From: Linyphia triangularis
Taxonomy: Eukaryota > Arthropoda > Arachnida > Araneae > Linyphiidae
Reading direction: 5' to 3'
Assembly (NCBI GenBank): GCA_963978545.1
Contig: OZ021721.1
Span: 102,271,866-102,335,865 of the forward strand
DNA: 64,000 nucleotides
The position numbers and the translations under genes were made by a program. The notes beneath the pieces are model-generated. The model saw only the letters and a program-made list of their open reading frames with translations. It did no database searches and was not told the origin of the DNA. This document shows positions 49,016 through 60,664 of this stretch, one piece after another (positions within the stretch are counted from its first letter, which is position 1; each line of letters opens with the position of its first letter).

Positions 49016-49515
49016 TTTTTGAATCAAATGAGTTAACGTAATAATAGTTAGTATTCATGATACATGATACACGAGCAATTTACACGTAAAAGTAAAATAA
49101 AACAGCGAATTTTTAAATAAATTACATATTATGTACGTTTAACTTTGGGATACTTATCAAAAGAGTCTAAATTATTGGATTCGTAAATGTTATGATACCA
49201 AAATTAATTTTTAAAACTACGTGGTCTTTGGAAAATACAATTTGATCTCATTTTCAACAATTTAATATACAGTTTGCTTTTTATAAAAATAAATATAATG
49301 ATATGCAGTGTTCATGATACATGAGCAATTTACATGTAAAATAATAAGCGCATTTTTATTTAAATTACATATTATAGACAGTTTATTTAGGGATATATAT
49401 CAAAAGAGTCTAAATTATTGAATTCATAAATGCTACGATACCAAAATTAATTTTGGAAACTACTTGATCTTTGGAAAATACAATTTGATTTCACTTTTAA
49501 CTCTCCGAACAAGTT

Positions 49516-51329
49516 CAGAGTACTTTTTTTTTTTAAATATGTCTTTGCGAGACAATTTCATTGTATTTTTAAAAGAAGTACTACTAAACGCTAGTAATTC
49601 ATGCATAACATTTTAATTATATTGTGAAATTAAATTGTTAATGAAATTTTGAAGAAATTTCCCAGAATCTTCAAAAATGCTAAGTGAAAATTTATTTATC
49701 TTATTCAAAAAATAATACCCTCAAATTAAACTGCATACTTATATCTAGGGGATATGTTAATAAAATAAAGAAAACTTCAGTAAATAAATTTTTTAATTGT
49801 CATCGAAACATGACTTTTTCATTTCCAACATTTTTAGCGTGTTATTTTTTAAATCTTCATAATTATATGTTAACAGCTATTTTATTCAAATTAAGAAAAT
49901 TTTAATATAACCCCTAGATAACAATTCACAAAATAAATAAATAATAAAAAAAAACCAAAAAAAACCCCCGAAGAATTCATTGATAACTGTTTTAGCCATC
50001 ATTTCTCAAATATAGGAATTTATGCATAAAATTGAACAACGAGAAAAAAGCTTTTTAAGTTTAAAATATCATCATTTTACAGGTGTCTGTCCTTACTATA
50101 TTTACCCTTACTTTTGTTCTAATTGACCCACACTAAAAGTAAAGACTGTTTTAGAAACTTGATAATGTAGACACTAAACATTATGCAATGAAAATAATTT
50201 TGGAAATTTCTTCGAAAACTTACTTTTCAACGTAGTCTGATACCTTAATACACCGTTTGCTTTTATAAAAATGAATTGCATTATAAGATGATAAGTATTA
50301 TTTATTGATTCATATTATTAAAATAATAAGCGCACTTTTACATAAAAGGAGGAATTATACAGGTTCCGTTTTGGGATCTGTATCATTGTATCTCCAATAA
50401 TACTCCTATACAAAGAGACAACAAAGACCGATGATAATCCTTTCTATAGGTGATAATCAACCCTGTCAAGAGAAACGCATCACAAAGCTTCAGGCATCTA
50501 AGTATAGTGCTGTACCTTACAAAGAGGACATCCTATTAATCCTCTGATGTTAGTAATCGATTCTTTGAAGAGTAAATGTCTCTGAGTTACTCACAGCGAA
50601 ATTGGTCTTCTAGCGCTGCTATTTCTGATCTAGATCTGATAAAGTGTGAGTTCCTTATCTTTGAAATTAGTAGATTAATCGGGTAGAGTAGTTAAGTGTT
50701 TATTGAACTATTAATGAGCCGTTTAGTAGAAAGAAGGAAATGGTATACGAGAAAATTGGGACTCTAGGTAACTGTTCCCAACAGAAAGTAATTTCCTGTT
50801 TTGCTAATTTGATTTCCTTCAAAAACCTCTTGTCAAAAAAAATACTTCAGTTTATAGTTTTGAAAACATTTTCTAATTAATCTAATTATATCTAAGAAAT
50901 TAATCTAAATTATAGTAGTCACCCCCTGTTATAATCAACAAATATGCTTTATCCAGTTGGTTTTATATTTATTATTTATTTCTTTGCAGTAATTTCTTTT
51001 TTAAGGAATAAATCATACTTTTCTCTTAAACTTTATTGATTTAATTAGTCTGCAAATAAAAATCCTTAACAATTAAAAAGTATAAAGTAAGTTTTGATTA
51101 TTTACCAGTTCTTGTTCATTAAAATATATTTTTTTAAAAATTATTACTAAAGTTTTATTACTTTCAGCATTTTTCTTTGAAATTATAAATATATAAGGTC
51201 ACTGTAATTGTTAGCTCACTTGGTATAGGAAAATCTTCAGAGCTAAATTTAAATTGTAAGTTATAATTTTGTATTTTTTGTACCACTGTGGATTTGAATG
51301 AGAAGACACATCAGAAGTTCAATTTTTAC
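49516..51329. other. no gene seen
   Basis: AT-rich spacer. The stretch 50380-50760 is more balanced but carries no ORF or recognisable RNA. The ORF at 49684-49905 is a chance frame. Confidence 0.45.
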
Positions 51330-51637
51330 ACTGAAATGTTTAATGTATTGGAATATAGGAACTGCACTTAAAAAATAGGAATCTTCTCTTGATTAACCCA
51401 GGAGAATGCACGCTAAAAATCTTACGCGATGACGCGTGGTGAATCCAATGGACCTTACCGCCGTTCTTTTATCCGTATAATGTAATGAACTCTTTAAAAC
51501 AAGTTTTGTAATGCATGCTTTTAAATTTATTTACAAAAGATCTAATTTACGAAATAACGAATTTTACGAATTGCTTATTTAAAAAAAAATGTAAAAAGAA
51601 AATGAACATTTGTAGTATGTGATGCTTTCTTATAAAC

Positions 51638-52157
51638 TAGAGGTCGGAAATATCGATCAAAATAAATATCGATACTGTATCGTTGCATAGAAAAAAATTT
51701 CGATAAAATATCGATATATCGATACGTGATTTTTTTTATTTGATTTTCAATTTTGCCAAAAACAAAGTTTTTCGGGTAAAATTTTTACTTTTCATGATTG
51801 CTTTTTTGTACGGTGACTACTTTTTCAACTGAAATCGATCTATTACAAAAAAAAAAGTTATATTTTCACTTATTATTTAGTGCAGTGATTTTACGAAAAA
51901 TTTAGATAATTTTCAATAGCTTTTAAGTGTGTGGCAAAGTATTGAATATTGGTGCCATTTTAAATATCTCAGAAAAATTCAAACATTAGTTTCGAAGTTT
52001 TTGAAAAGGGAATAAAGAAAATCGAAAAAACACATGAAACTACAAAACGATTATCAAAAAACTAAAAATGTTTGAAAATATCGATACATCGGTGACTTTT
52101 TCGATATTTTTAAATATCGATAAAAATATCTTCGTATCGATATATCGCCGACCTCTA
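51638..52157. mobile_element. hAT MITE, family C copy 2
   Basis: 520 bp, TIRs TAGAGGTCGG and CCGACCTCTA. Exact 8-bp duplication ttataaac on both sides (51630-51637 and 52158-52165). Similar to 37469-38121 at both ends, with a shorter interior. It sits just beyond the piggyBac Cys-rich C-terminus. Confidence 0.95.
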
Positions 52158-52165
52158 TTATAAAC

Positions 52166-52720
52166 TTTTTAATTAAATGTTTATTGCATATATTTTTATT
52201 ACATTTAGTACAACATGTTTTTGATTTTCTACCCTTATTGTTTGGACAAATGTGACATCACTTTTTGATTTTACTTTTTAGTTTCTTTATTGGTGGCTGC
52301 TCTGTAGAAGTATCCTCACGTAAAGGGTCTCTCAATTTTTGTGATATGCCGGGCAGCGTACTTCTAGTTTGAACGTGCTCTTTTATGAGTTCTTGTGCAA
52401 GTATAACGGGAAGTAATTCTTACATCTTGATGACAGTCAGTCTTTTTACATTTTGAAGATTTGTCTTTACCAATAATATATTTTTCTTCGGACTCGGGAC
52501 TATCATCTTCGTTGGACTCGATTTCTTCTTCTTAAACATATGATGGTCACTAAATTTTTTACTTTTATCCATTTCGTCATCAATTTTTTCGTCATCTTAA
52601 TTTAGTGATTCTTCATCAGTCGAACCTTCTACTAATAAAGTCTTTAAACACTTCCTTTCCTCTTGATAACTAAGATAGTGATTTTGAGCAAATAGCGAGT
52701 CTCCCAAATGCTATGACACG
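52166..52720 (-). pseudogene. piggyBac transposase remnant (N- and C-terminal parts only)
   Basis: Read on the minus strand, an acidic N-terminal region (TDEESLN, stop, DDEKIDDEMD, then EIESNEDDSPESEEKYI) leads to a basic segment. It then jumps directly to LPGISQKLRDPL and a Cys-rich end, CHICPNN....CCTKCNKNICNKH. That Cys/His spacing matches the C-terminal cross-brace domain of piggyBac transposases, which binds the terminal repeats. The whole catalytic core is absent, and stops and frameshifts occur (TAA after ESLN, TGA before CHIC). It cannot transpose itself; its interest lies in the retained DNA-binding part. Confidence 0.8.
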
Positions 52721-52812
52721 GAGGAAACGCGCAGCGTCTGACAGCCCTAAACACGAAAATAATTGCCGAAACTCAGTTCTAAATCTTAGAAATTCCTATA
52801 ATCAAGTAAGTA

Positions 52813-54552
52813 CAGTACCCCCCCCCCCCTTTCCCACAAAAAAAAAATAATCAGAACGATGGCTAAATCTTGTGCTCTAATTGTTGAAATAACAAACAAA
52901 AGGTACCGTTGTAAATCGTGGAAGGTTTTTAATAATTGCATGTAGTTGTTTTTTTGTCATGAGGGGTCATCTACATATTATAACAGAACCAAACTGTAAA
53001 AAGTTCAATGGCAACCTCATATTATTATCCCATATTTGGATTCAGCATTCAAAAAAATCTCGAAGTACAAAAATTCGTAATTTTCTAATGAATGGTTTGT
53101 AATTTAAATGATAAAAAGAAAATGATAAATTAAAATTAAATAAAAAAGTTGTTTCTTTGGCCATAAATATTTAAATAATTAAAATATTTCAGTATTTTTT
53201 TTTTCAAAAGATAGTTTGTTAAATGGCCAAACATAAATAGCAATCAACTTTTGCATCAATTTCTTTTTTAATAATTAATTATTAATTAATAAACAATATT
53301 AAATTTTTTTGAATAGAAACATATATTTTTTTGCTTTCATTAGATTTACCATGGTCTAACCCTCCCCCCCCCCCCAATATTTTTCTTTCCATTTTGACTT
53401 TTAGTTCTCGATTTTTTAGCGAAAATGTAAAAAACGCTCATTTTAAGGGACCGTATAGTAGACGACTTTTGAAAACTACCACAGATTAATTCAAGGTAAA
53501 CTAGAGGTGTGGAAAATCGCACAACGTTCAATTATCGTAAAATGGGGTGAATAGGAACAGCGGGGTGAACCGGAACATAATTTCTTGAAATTACAAAAAA
53601 AAATATATATATATTATTTTATACAAACAAAGCAGTTTTATTTTACATTTTTTTAATCTGTCTAACGTGTTTGGAATCATGGAACATATGTTTTGTGTGG
53701 TTTTCAACAGTGTCCTTTTTTTTAAAAAAAATTACTTTCTTAAATTACATTTATTTAAAACGACATTTTTTAAGCAATTTCAATAAGTTATCCCTTAAAA
53801 ATTTTACTGAATCATGTGATTTTTTCATTTTATAAATAATTTCAACGATCAAGTTACATTTGTGTTTACAGTGAAATGTTTCTGTAAAATAATCACGCTT
53901 TGCTGAATATTGTTTACTAATGCCTACATTTTATCTTTTTTAATTTTCTAATTATCAGTAGTATACGTTATACTTCTGCAATTGCAGTTTTCGATATTTT
54001 ATATATTTCGTGTGAAGAATGCACATCTTTAATGTTGTAAATAAATTATGTTACTTTTGCGTTTACTTGCTATTTTCGTATTAATATTAAACATGACACT
54101 ATAAATCAGAATAGTTTCTATGCAATTTTAGACTAATATTTGTATTTTTTAACATCGTGAAACGCTGCACTGACCATTCGATTTCTTCCGTTGTGAAGCA
54201 GAACCTTAAAAATACCTTTCGTTTTATGGAAATTCTCCCTGAAGATCGGTCAAAAAATGGTCGAAACATTTTCGCTCATAAGTGACGGGTTTTTCAACAT
54301 AATGCATTGAAATTTGGTATATAGGGTAAATGATGTATTCTAAATCGAATGAAATGATAAAAAATAAGGGTTCGTATTGAAATTTTCAAAGATAGCGTTT
54401 ATTTTACTTAGTAAACGGTCTCTTAAGAAAAAAAAATTGCATTAGATATATAAAAAATTGTAAGCAAAACATTTTGGTGTAAACCGTAAGATTCTACGAT
54501 AATTAGAACCGAAGATATAGCCATCATTCTGATTTTTTTTGGGGGGGTACTG
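52813..54552. mobile_element. TA-flanked TIR element with C-rich ends
   Basis: Left CAGTACCCCCCC and right GGGGGGGTACTG, each followed inward by an AATCAGAA(C/T)GATGGCTA-type segment. TA lies on both sides (52811-52812 and 54553-54554), suggesting a mariner-like mechanism. No transposase ORF is recognised; 1740 bp of AT-rich interior. A second poly(C) tract (13 C) lies at 53362-53374. Confidence 0.75.
52915..53440 (+). repeat. dispersed repeat, family I copy 2
   Basis: Matches the reverse complement of 13440-13930. It lies inside the TA-flanked element, so the 13-kb copy is likely a fragment of the same element family. Confidence 0.6.
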
Positions 54553-54944
54553 TACAATGAAACCTAGCATACAGCTACTATGGACCATGATCACTCAACT
54601 TTTTGTGGGGTGTAGTAGTGATAGGTTTGCAAGGTCCTAGGGTCTGTTGGATCCAGCGTGCTTTCTCCCGGGTTAAGAGTAAAAAGTGTGTGGATGACTT
54701 TTATTAAACTTTCCCCCAAGTGAACTTAATCTGTAACTAGTATATAAATAACTAATATATAAATATACAGGGTAAAATATGGTATAAAGGGGGTAATCAT
54801 CATGCATATTATATTGAGAATTACAGATGAAATTCACTTGAGGTAAAGTTTAACAGAAGCTATTCACACACTTCTAACTCTTAAACTGGATGTATATTCC
54901 TATTTTTAAGTGTAGTTTCTATAATTCTATATTAAACTCAGCAA

Positions 54945-55380
54945 GAACATTAAAGTTCAACTTTAAAAAAAAATACAAAAAAAATACTGGTTAGAATGGC
55001 CTGAATGTGACTTGAATATACGCAAAGAAAGGATAAATGGTATGGCATAAGAAAATAACTATTTAAACTACAGGTTGTCTACAAATTAGTTGGGCAATGG
55101 AGTTCATATAGATCTGTATAACTCTTAATAACTAGGCATTATAAATCATTCTTTTTCCCCAACTAATTTATGTTCACCTTTCCATTCTGTATGCAAAAAA
55201 AAATGTTTATCATGGCTAATTATTATGAGTTATACATATCTATTTGAGATCCATTGCCCAACTTATTTGTAGACACCCTGTATTTCGAACTATTATTTTT
55301 TTATGCCATGCAATTTTTTCATTCTTTGCATACATTCAGGTCAAATTTTAGGTCATTCGAACTAGTCTACTCTCCCTGTA
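54945..55380. mobile_element. palindromic MITE family D copy, interrupted at its centre
   Basis: Arms gaatggcctgaatgtgactt..gcaaagaaagg and cattctttgcatacattcag..ttttaggtcattcgaac pair across a 210-bp insertion at 55071-55280. A piece of the right arm end is missing compared with other copies. Confidence 0.75.
55071..55280. mobile_element. 210-bp mariner-type MITE nested in family D
   Basis: TIR CAGGTTGTCTACAAATTAGT pairs with the reverse complement ending ACACCCTG. The pairing runs about 60 bp inward (ttgggcaatgga, tctgtataactc). TA on both sides (55069-55070 and 55281-55282). Confidence 0.9.
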
Positions 55381-55869
55381 TATCAAATAAAGTAAATTAA
55401 GATGTTATAAAAAATCCAAATGTACAACATTGGTTAAATTAATATTGACTAAACCAATAGTTTGAGAAGGTAACTTTAACTCTTTAAATACTTTTTTGTT
55501 TAATAATTAAATAAACAATACTTTAAAAGAAAATTATCATTTAGTAAGGAAAAAGCTAGATGTTATATATTTATTTTATCTACTTCTATCAACATTATAC
55601 ATTTGATATTGTAGCTTCTTTGTCTTTCCTTCAATAATATCTCTCTGAATCTATATAGTCTGGAAAATGTTATTTATTGAGCCCATTTAAGGTGAGTGAT
55701 TTAGATGAAGTGTTATCCAGTTACGAGGGCTTAAATCACAAATAACTGTTTCTCTGTTATATAGTAAATTTAAAAGCTTTATAAGTGTAGTTTACTTTTA
55801 ACGAAAAAATATCTGTTCCATAACTATGGTTGTAAAATCCAATACAGTTTATTTATATTCTTTTGGTAA

Positions 55870-55900
<31 letters not shown>

Positions 55901-55960
55901 TAAACATTTAAAAAATCGTTAAGAAATAAAAAAGCTGAATGATATAATTTGTTATCATTA
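55381..55960. other. no gene seen
   Basis: AT-rich, with poly(T) near 55870-55890. Confidence 0.5.
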
Positions 55961-55964
55961 CATG

Positions 55965-56330
55965 GTATGAAATATTCAGAAATTAAGTATTATATTTAGA
56001 TAAAATGGAAGTGCTGACTTGTAAATAAGGGTTATAATATCCAATTATTATCCAACATAAGTGTAGATAACGTTAGTTTTAATGAAATATCAGGAGTTCT
56101 ATAGAGGTAAAAGTGCCGGTAAATAATAATTGTTATTCATTAAATACTATGAAATATTCTAAAAGTAAGTATTATATTTGGATTAAAATGGGATTCTGAG
56201 GCTATATATTGAATATTCAAAATTTATTCTAATATTGAAGCTCAGACTTGTTTATAAGGGTAATAATTTTATGGGGATAACGTTAGTTTTAATGAAATCT
56301 CAGGAGTTCTATAGAAGAAATATTCTCAAA
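55965..56330. repeat. tandem duplication, ~185-bp period
   Basis: Both copies share tgaaatattc.gaaattaagtattatattt-type, gataacgttagttttaatga and tcaggagttctatagag/aag. Confidence 0.7.
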
Positions 56331-57150
56331 TATAATTATTCTACAAAATATACTTTCCGTATAATCATTATTTAACTTAAACGGAAATAATTTGTTTCAT
56401 GTAAAATGAAGAATTTTAAATTGTTTTATGTTTACAACAGCAGCTTTTTTTCAAGCAGCACACTTTGTAAGCAGTCCCCATTGCAAAATTTTCTTTCAAT
56501 TTTGAGTTATGCTTGCAATTTTTTGTGCACAATTAAAAGTGTTACAAAACTAACTTTGTATATTAATTTTTTTCATTTGATGATATTTAATTGCGGAAAT
56601 AAAATTTAATTACCTAATTAGGATCTTATTACATTAGTTATAACTCAATTTGTAATTTATTTAGAATTTTAATGTCGTATGAAACACAATATGCTTCAGA
56701 GGACCTACTAGGATTGTAACTATAACTTAAATAGTTTTTTTTCCCTAGAATTTTGTTTGGAAAGTAATTACAAAACAAAATTTTTTTGAAAGTATAAACT
56801 ACTTTTTATGAAAACATCAGGATTTAAAATTAGAAATTAATTATTTCATGGCTGCATTAAATACTAATTGGTTCCCTGTACTGTATCATGCATTTTAAGT
56901 TACATTATTTTTTTTAATTGATTGATTAAAAAATAAGTTATCTTTTGTGAAAAAAACTCGTAAACTGACAACAATTAGTTTCTCATAAATCGTGTTAACA
57001 TTTTCTGGCAATAATATTTTAACACTGTGTACGAATCCATCAGTTTACGAATCACAAAAATAAATGTAGTCTGAAAGCAGTTTTGAATATCATAAAGAAC
57101 ATAGCACCATTTTAAAGCTACCGAGTTAGAAAAAATTTTACAGATTTTTT
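56331..57150. other. no gene seen
   Basis: AT-rich. The open frame 56406-56609 is Ser/Phe/Asn-rich and without support. Confidence 0.45.
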
Positions 57151-57155
57151 AAATG

Positions 57156-57156
<1 letters not shown>

Positions 57157-57221
<65 letters not shown>
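57157..57221. repeat. (TA)n microsatellite
   Basis: Uninterrupted TA tract next to a GC-rich palindrome. Confidence 0.95.
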
Positions 57222-57226
<5 letters not shown>

Positions 57227-57229
57227 TTA

Positions 57230-57344
57230 CTACCCCAATAGCACAAATCCTCCCAGGGAGGTCCCTAGGAAGTCCCCAGTCATCCCTGGGACTACGAATG
57301 ACTTCCCAGGGACCTCCCTAGGAGGATGTGTGCTATTAGGGTAG
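57230..57344. mobile_element. 115-bp GC-rich palindromic element
   Basis: CTACCCCAATAGCACAAATC at the left pairs with the reverse complement of ggatgtgtgctattagggta at the right, and the inner cccagggaggtccctaggaa pairs across a short centre. Markedly GC-rich against its AT-rich flanks. Probably a mini fold-back transposon; no clear target duplication because of the TA tract. Confidence 0.7.
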
Positions 57345-57402
57345 AGTATAATATTTTTATATAAAGTTAACATCCTAGAAAATATTGACTCGATTATCAA
57401 AG

Positions 57403-57560
57403 GTGTCGATTTCATGACCGGATGATCGTGGGATCAAGCCAGTGTGATTTAACATCGACGTGTAGAATTAATGGTGGCCGCTGCAAGTTTAATCTGTTAA
57501 AGCCTCAAGGACTTGTTGGAATGTGTGTGGAGAGAGTTGGGGTAGGGAAGGTGTTGGTAT
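57403..57560 (+). mobile_element. SINE-like repeat, family 2
   Basis: Collinear with 2203-2415 (gatgatcgtgggatcaagcc, then aatggtggccgctgcaagtt, ttaaagcctcaaggact and gagagagttgg..aggtgtt). The tRNA-like head is weak. Confidence 0.45.
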
Positions 57561-58670
57561 CTTTCTGAAAAAGTTAAAAAATACGAAGCTTAATTTGATA
57601 TGTTGATGTTAAGGTGTTATCCCAAGTAACACAGTAGTATTGGCCAATGTTGAAAACGGGTTCTAGGAGATTCACCAATCTTAACTGAAACTCCAACATT
57701 GTTTCAAAATTAACGATTTTATGCAAATAAACTTTTCAAAAATATCCAATTACATGTTTTTTAGCCCTCCATCCTTTCTCATGAGTAAAATATTTCAATT
57801 TTAAAACTGTGAATTGACATTTCAAAACTTCCATTATATTAACGCAGAATTGGGCGAGACTGGCCAGCTTTACAATGGTTTATATTGTACTACTGAGAAT
57901 GATACAGTATAGACGTCGTGAAGTTCTCACCCTGGAAAACTCCAAAACAACCATTTTATTAAACATGATGAAATTTTTCAAACAAAATTTAATATATTTA
58001 TTATAAAAATTTTCTCTTGCTTTCAATTTTATTTAAATAGGCAATAACAAATTTATGCATTTAATAATATATATTCATATATTTTGTACAATAGTATTCA
58101 AAATAAAAAATTAGTATATTTTGAATTAATATACACATTAGTTATTTGAATTAGAAAGCTTATTTAATGTTCATATTAAGATCAAAATGTTTAAATCTTT
58201 GAAGTAGCATTTTATCCTGCATGAATGGCATACAATGTGAGCATAATTTTATGTACTTTAGTTACACAAAGCTTTAAAAAGAATTGCCTTTATGCCCTCA
58301 ATCTAAATTCCTGAAAATTTAAGAATTTTTTCGTAAATCTTCAAATTGCAAATTTCTTTGATACCTTAGATACTTTTTGAGTATATTTATTCGTTTCTTG
58401 ATGATATTAATACATGATTACCTACTCTAAGTATTTCTAGATTAACGCATATAAGAAGATTTTATTGCTTTTTCTTACAAATAATTCCATGGGATATAAA
58501 AACATAAAGTGTGAAAATATTTAACGTTTAGAAATTCAGCTTGTTAGCATACACTATTAGATGTTATGTGATGTATAATCAGAATAAAATACAGTATAAT
58601 AAAGAAGAAACTAATTTTACATTTTGATCTAAGTAGTTCATTTGATAATATGCATATAGTATTTTTCCTA
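57561..58670. other. no gene seen
   Basis: AT-rich spacer with no supported feature. Confidence 0.5.
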
Positions 58671-58672
58671 AT

Positions 58673-58960
58673 ACAACAAGATAATTGACTCAAATTTAAC
58701 ATTTATCAGTTCCATAAAACACCTAGTTATGTATATCCTCTATCAGTTTTCTAAAACACCAGGCTAGGTGTGACTAAATTTGTTTAGATTTTTGTTCAAC
58801 AGCCAGTAAACAAGTCCATGTACACATTAATTTTTTTAATTATATTATTGTAAATTAAAGATGTATTTTGTCATAATACAACAAGATAATTGCATCAAAT
58901 TTAACGTTTATCAGTTCCGTAAAACACCTGGTTTTGTGCGACTACTTTTGTCCAGATTTG
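58673..58960. repeat. tandem duplication, ~206-bp period
   Basis: acaacaagataattg.(a/c)tcaaatttaac, then tttatcagttcc.taaaacacct, occurs at about 58673 and 58879, with a related inner copy of the ctaaaacacc..gtgtgacta part near 58752. Confidence 0.75.
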
Positions 58961-58984
58961 TGTCCAATATCTAGCATACAAGTT

Positions 58985-59330
58985 TCCTCTTGATCCCTAC
59001 TGGAAGTACACTAGAGAATCTAATGGGAAGAGGATGCTATCTATCACTTCCTGTCAGGTCTAGCGTGATCGTGCTTGTTTATACGTTTCTAAGTCACAAC
59101 GCGAGTGGTCGCAGATTTGCGCGATCGATCCTAAACCCTCCCCTCAAACCAAGTTGGGGTAAACGTGGCTGTATCGAGAAAAAAAAAGACAACTCCTGTC
59201 CCCTGGTTGATTGATTCCCTGCAAATAGACGGATGACTGGACATTGTTAGGCTAGTGTCGTGGGTGCATAGCTTTCTAATCGATACAAACGTGGAATCAT
59301 GGTAACATCGCTTGCAGGACAGTTGACAGT
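58985..59330. other. GC-rich island, unidentified
   Basis: A sharply bounded, more balanced block, including gcgatcgatcctaaaccctc. A 74-codon frame (58990-59214 plus) has no recognised domain. Could be an old transposon piece, a non-coding RNA exon or a regulatory segment; the sequence alone does not decide. Confidence 0.35.
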
Positions 59331-59914
59331 CTCAGAAATTTGACAAATGTTTAGTAATCTAATACATAATTTTAGGAATCTGATGCAATTGTGACTTTGC
59401 AATTTAGTAAGAAAATTTAAATATACTTATAATTTGGGAATTCTAAAAGATAAACGCATTTAGGAACTTTAACAATTTGAAAGATATTATTCTATATCCC
59501 TATTTCAATTCAAATACGAAAGTCTGCAATACACTACGTAGCAAAAAATGTATGATTTTTTTTATACATGTATGTTTAGCATTGAAAATGTGCAATAATA
59601 TTAAACATTGTGGTAATTTTACTGTCAAACATAGGATCTATCAAACTTAATATCTAAGAAGATACATCAACTATTATATGAATGATTTTTAAGACACTTA
59701 CAAAAGTTGTCTGGTAGAGTAAAGACAAAACCCAGACCCTTTATGCATTGAAATAAAATGTTACAATATAATGTGTGTTAAAAAGTTCAACGTCATGGTA
59801 GAACATCAAAATGGTAGAGATGTTCTCTTTAACAAGTGTGAATTGTTTAAAGTTGAAATGGCTTCTGTATACTATTTTCAAAAATCTTTGTAAATGTTTT
59901 TGTGTTGGTGTTTA

Positions 59915-60225
59915 GGGGCTTTTGACAAAGAAATTGTTTATTTGTAATCTTTTCTCTCATGACCAAATTATATCCCTTTAAAAATTGCGATTATTGTTGA
60001 AAGGACTCATCTCCAGAATAGTAGCCCTTTCTGTACTAAACGGTGAACGATAGTACTCATTTAGAGTCAGTGACAAAGAAATTGTTTATTTATAATCCCT
60101 TCTTTCATGACCAAATTATATCCCTTTAAAAATTACAATTATTGTTGAAAGGACTCATGTCAAAAATAGTAGCCCTTTCTGCACTAAACGGTGGACGATA
60201 GTAGTCATTTAGAGTTCATTTGGTT
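59915..60225. repeat. tandem duplication, 149-bp period
   Basis: Two copies about 90% alike share gacaaagaaattgtttattt, catgaccaaattatatccct, ttgttgaaaggactcat and tagtagccctttctg. Confidence 0.9.
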
Positions 60226-60424
60226 TGCTTCGTCAAACTCAAGGATCGAATAGGGATTAAATTATGCTAAACTTTTTATTGATTCAGTTTGTAGTTTTAT
60301 TTTCATTATGTTAAACGTCAGTTTATGACTTTGCAAATTTTCGCAGAGGAAATTACGACGCAACTTTTACAAAACAAAAACTTATATATTTCTCTCAGAG
60401 CTTACAAAATTTCTCTAAGCAACA

Positions 60425-60664
60425 ATGAATTCACTATCAAGATTTAACAAAAGCTTCAGTGCATGCGACTTCAGATACAGTGACAGTTCAGACTTAATCA
60501 AAATAGATCAGAACTCTTTTGTAAACAACTCTGAACCTCCAACTGACTCAAATTACACGTCTTATTGGTTTTCATATCTTCGCATGCGGAATGTCCCGAA
60601 AAATCCAGAGCAATCAATATGGGGATCAGCGTACGCTAAAAACATCCCCAAACGTTTTAATTAA
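60425..60664 (+). CDS. candidate small gene, 79 codons, unknown
   Basis: ATG in a favourable context (A at -3), with an upstream in-frame stop at 60416 and a TAA at 60662. The ORF is clearly less AT-rich than its flanks and ends in a compact, charged/aromatic C-terminus (YTSYWFSYLRMRN, then NPEQSIWGSAYAKNIPKRFN). No signal peptide, membrane segment or known domain is visible. It could be a single-exon gene, a first exon or a retrocopy fragment. No family recognised. Confidence 0.4.
   Translation: MNSLSRFNKSFSACDFRYSDSSDLIKIDQNSFVNNSEPPTDSNYTSYWFSYLRMRNVPKNPEQSIWGSAYAKNIPKRFN

Larger units (their letters stand above)
47090..49515. repeat. degenerate long-unit tandem array with insertions
   Basis: Segments of the type gaattcataaatgctac..aaacttacttttggaaacta recur near 47103, 47942, 48209, 49172 and 49424, about 250-300 bp per unit when insertions are ignored. 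Family D (47208-47760) and family B (48472-49015) MITEs interrupt the array. Confidence 0.65.
51397..54672 (-). mobile_element. piggyBac-type element, internally deleted
   Basis: Ends CCCAGGAGAATGCACGCT and the reverse complement of CCCGGGAGAAAGCACGCT. TTAA flanks both sides exactly (51393-51396 and 54673-54676). It contains a decayed piggyBac transposase fragment on the minus strand (52166-52720). It has itself been hit by a hAT MITE (51638-52157) and a TA-flanked element (52813-54552). Without those insertions it would be about 1 kb, so it is a deletion derivative. Confidence 0.85.
51330..54945. mobile_element. palindromic element H, split by a piggyBac-type insertion
   Basis: The left arm is 51330-51396 plus 54673-54735; the right arm is about 54820-54945. 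Pairing includes gaactgcacttaaaaaatag with the reverse complement at 54895-54925, and agtgtgtggatgacttttat with that at 54850-54875. The intact right arm has a single TTAA (54881-54884) where the left arm has the piggyBac-type element between two TTAAs. End coordinates are approximate. Confidence 0.65.

Noticed and set aside
53480..53580. possible additional hAT end (tagaggtgtgg) with ggggtgaa repeats
   Set aside because: No complementary right end or 8-bp duplication found.
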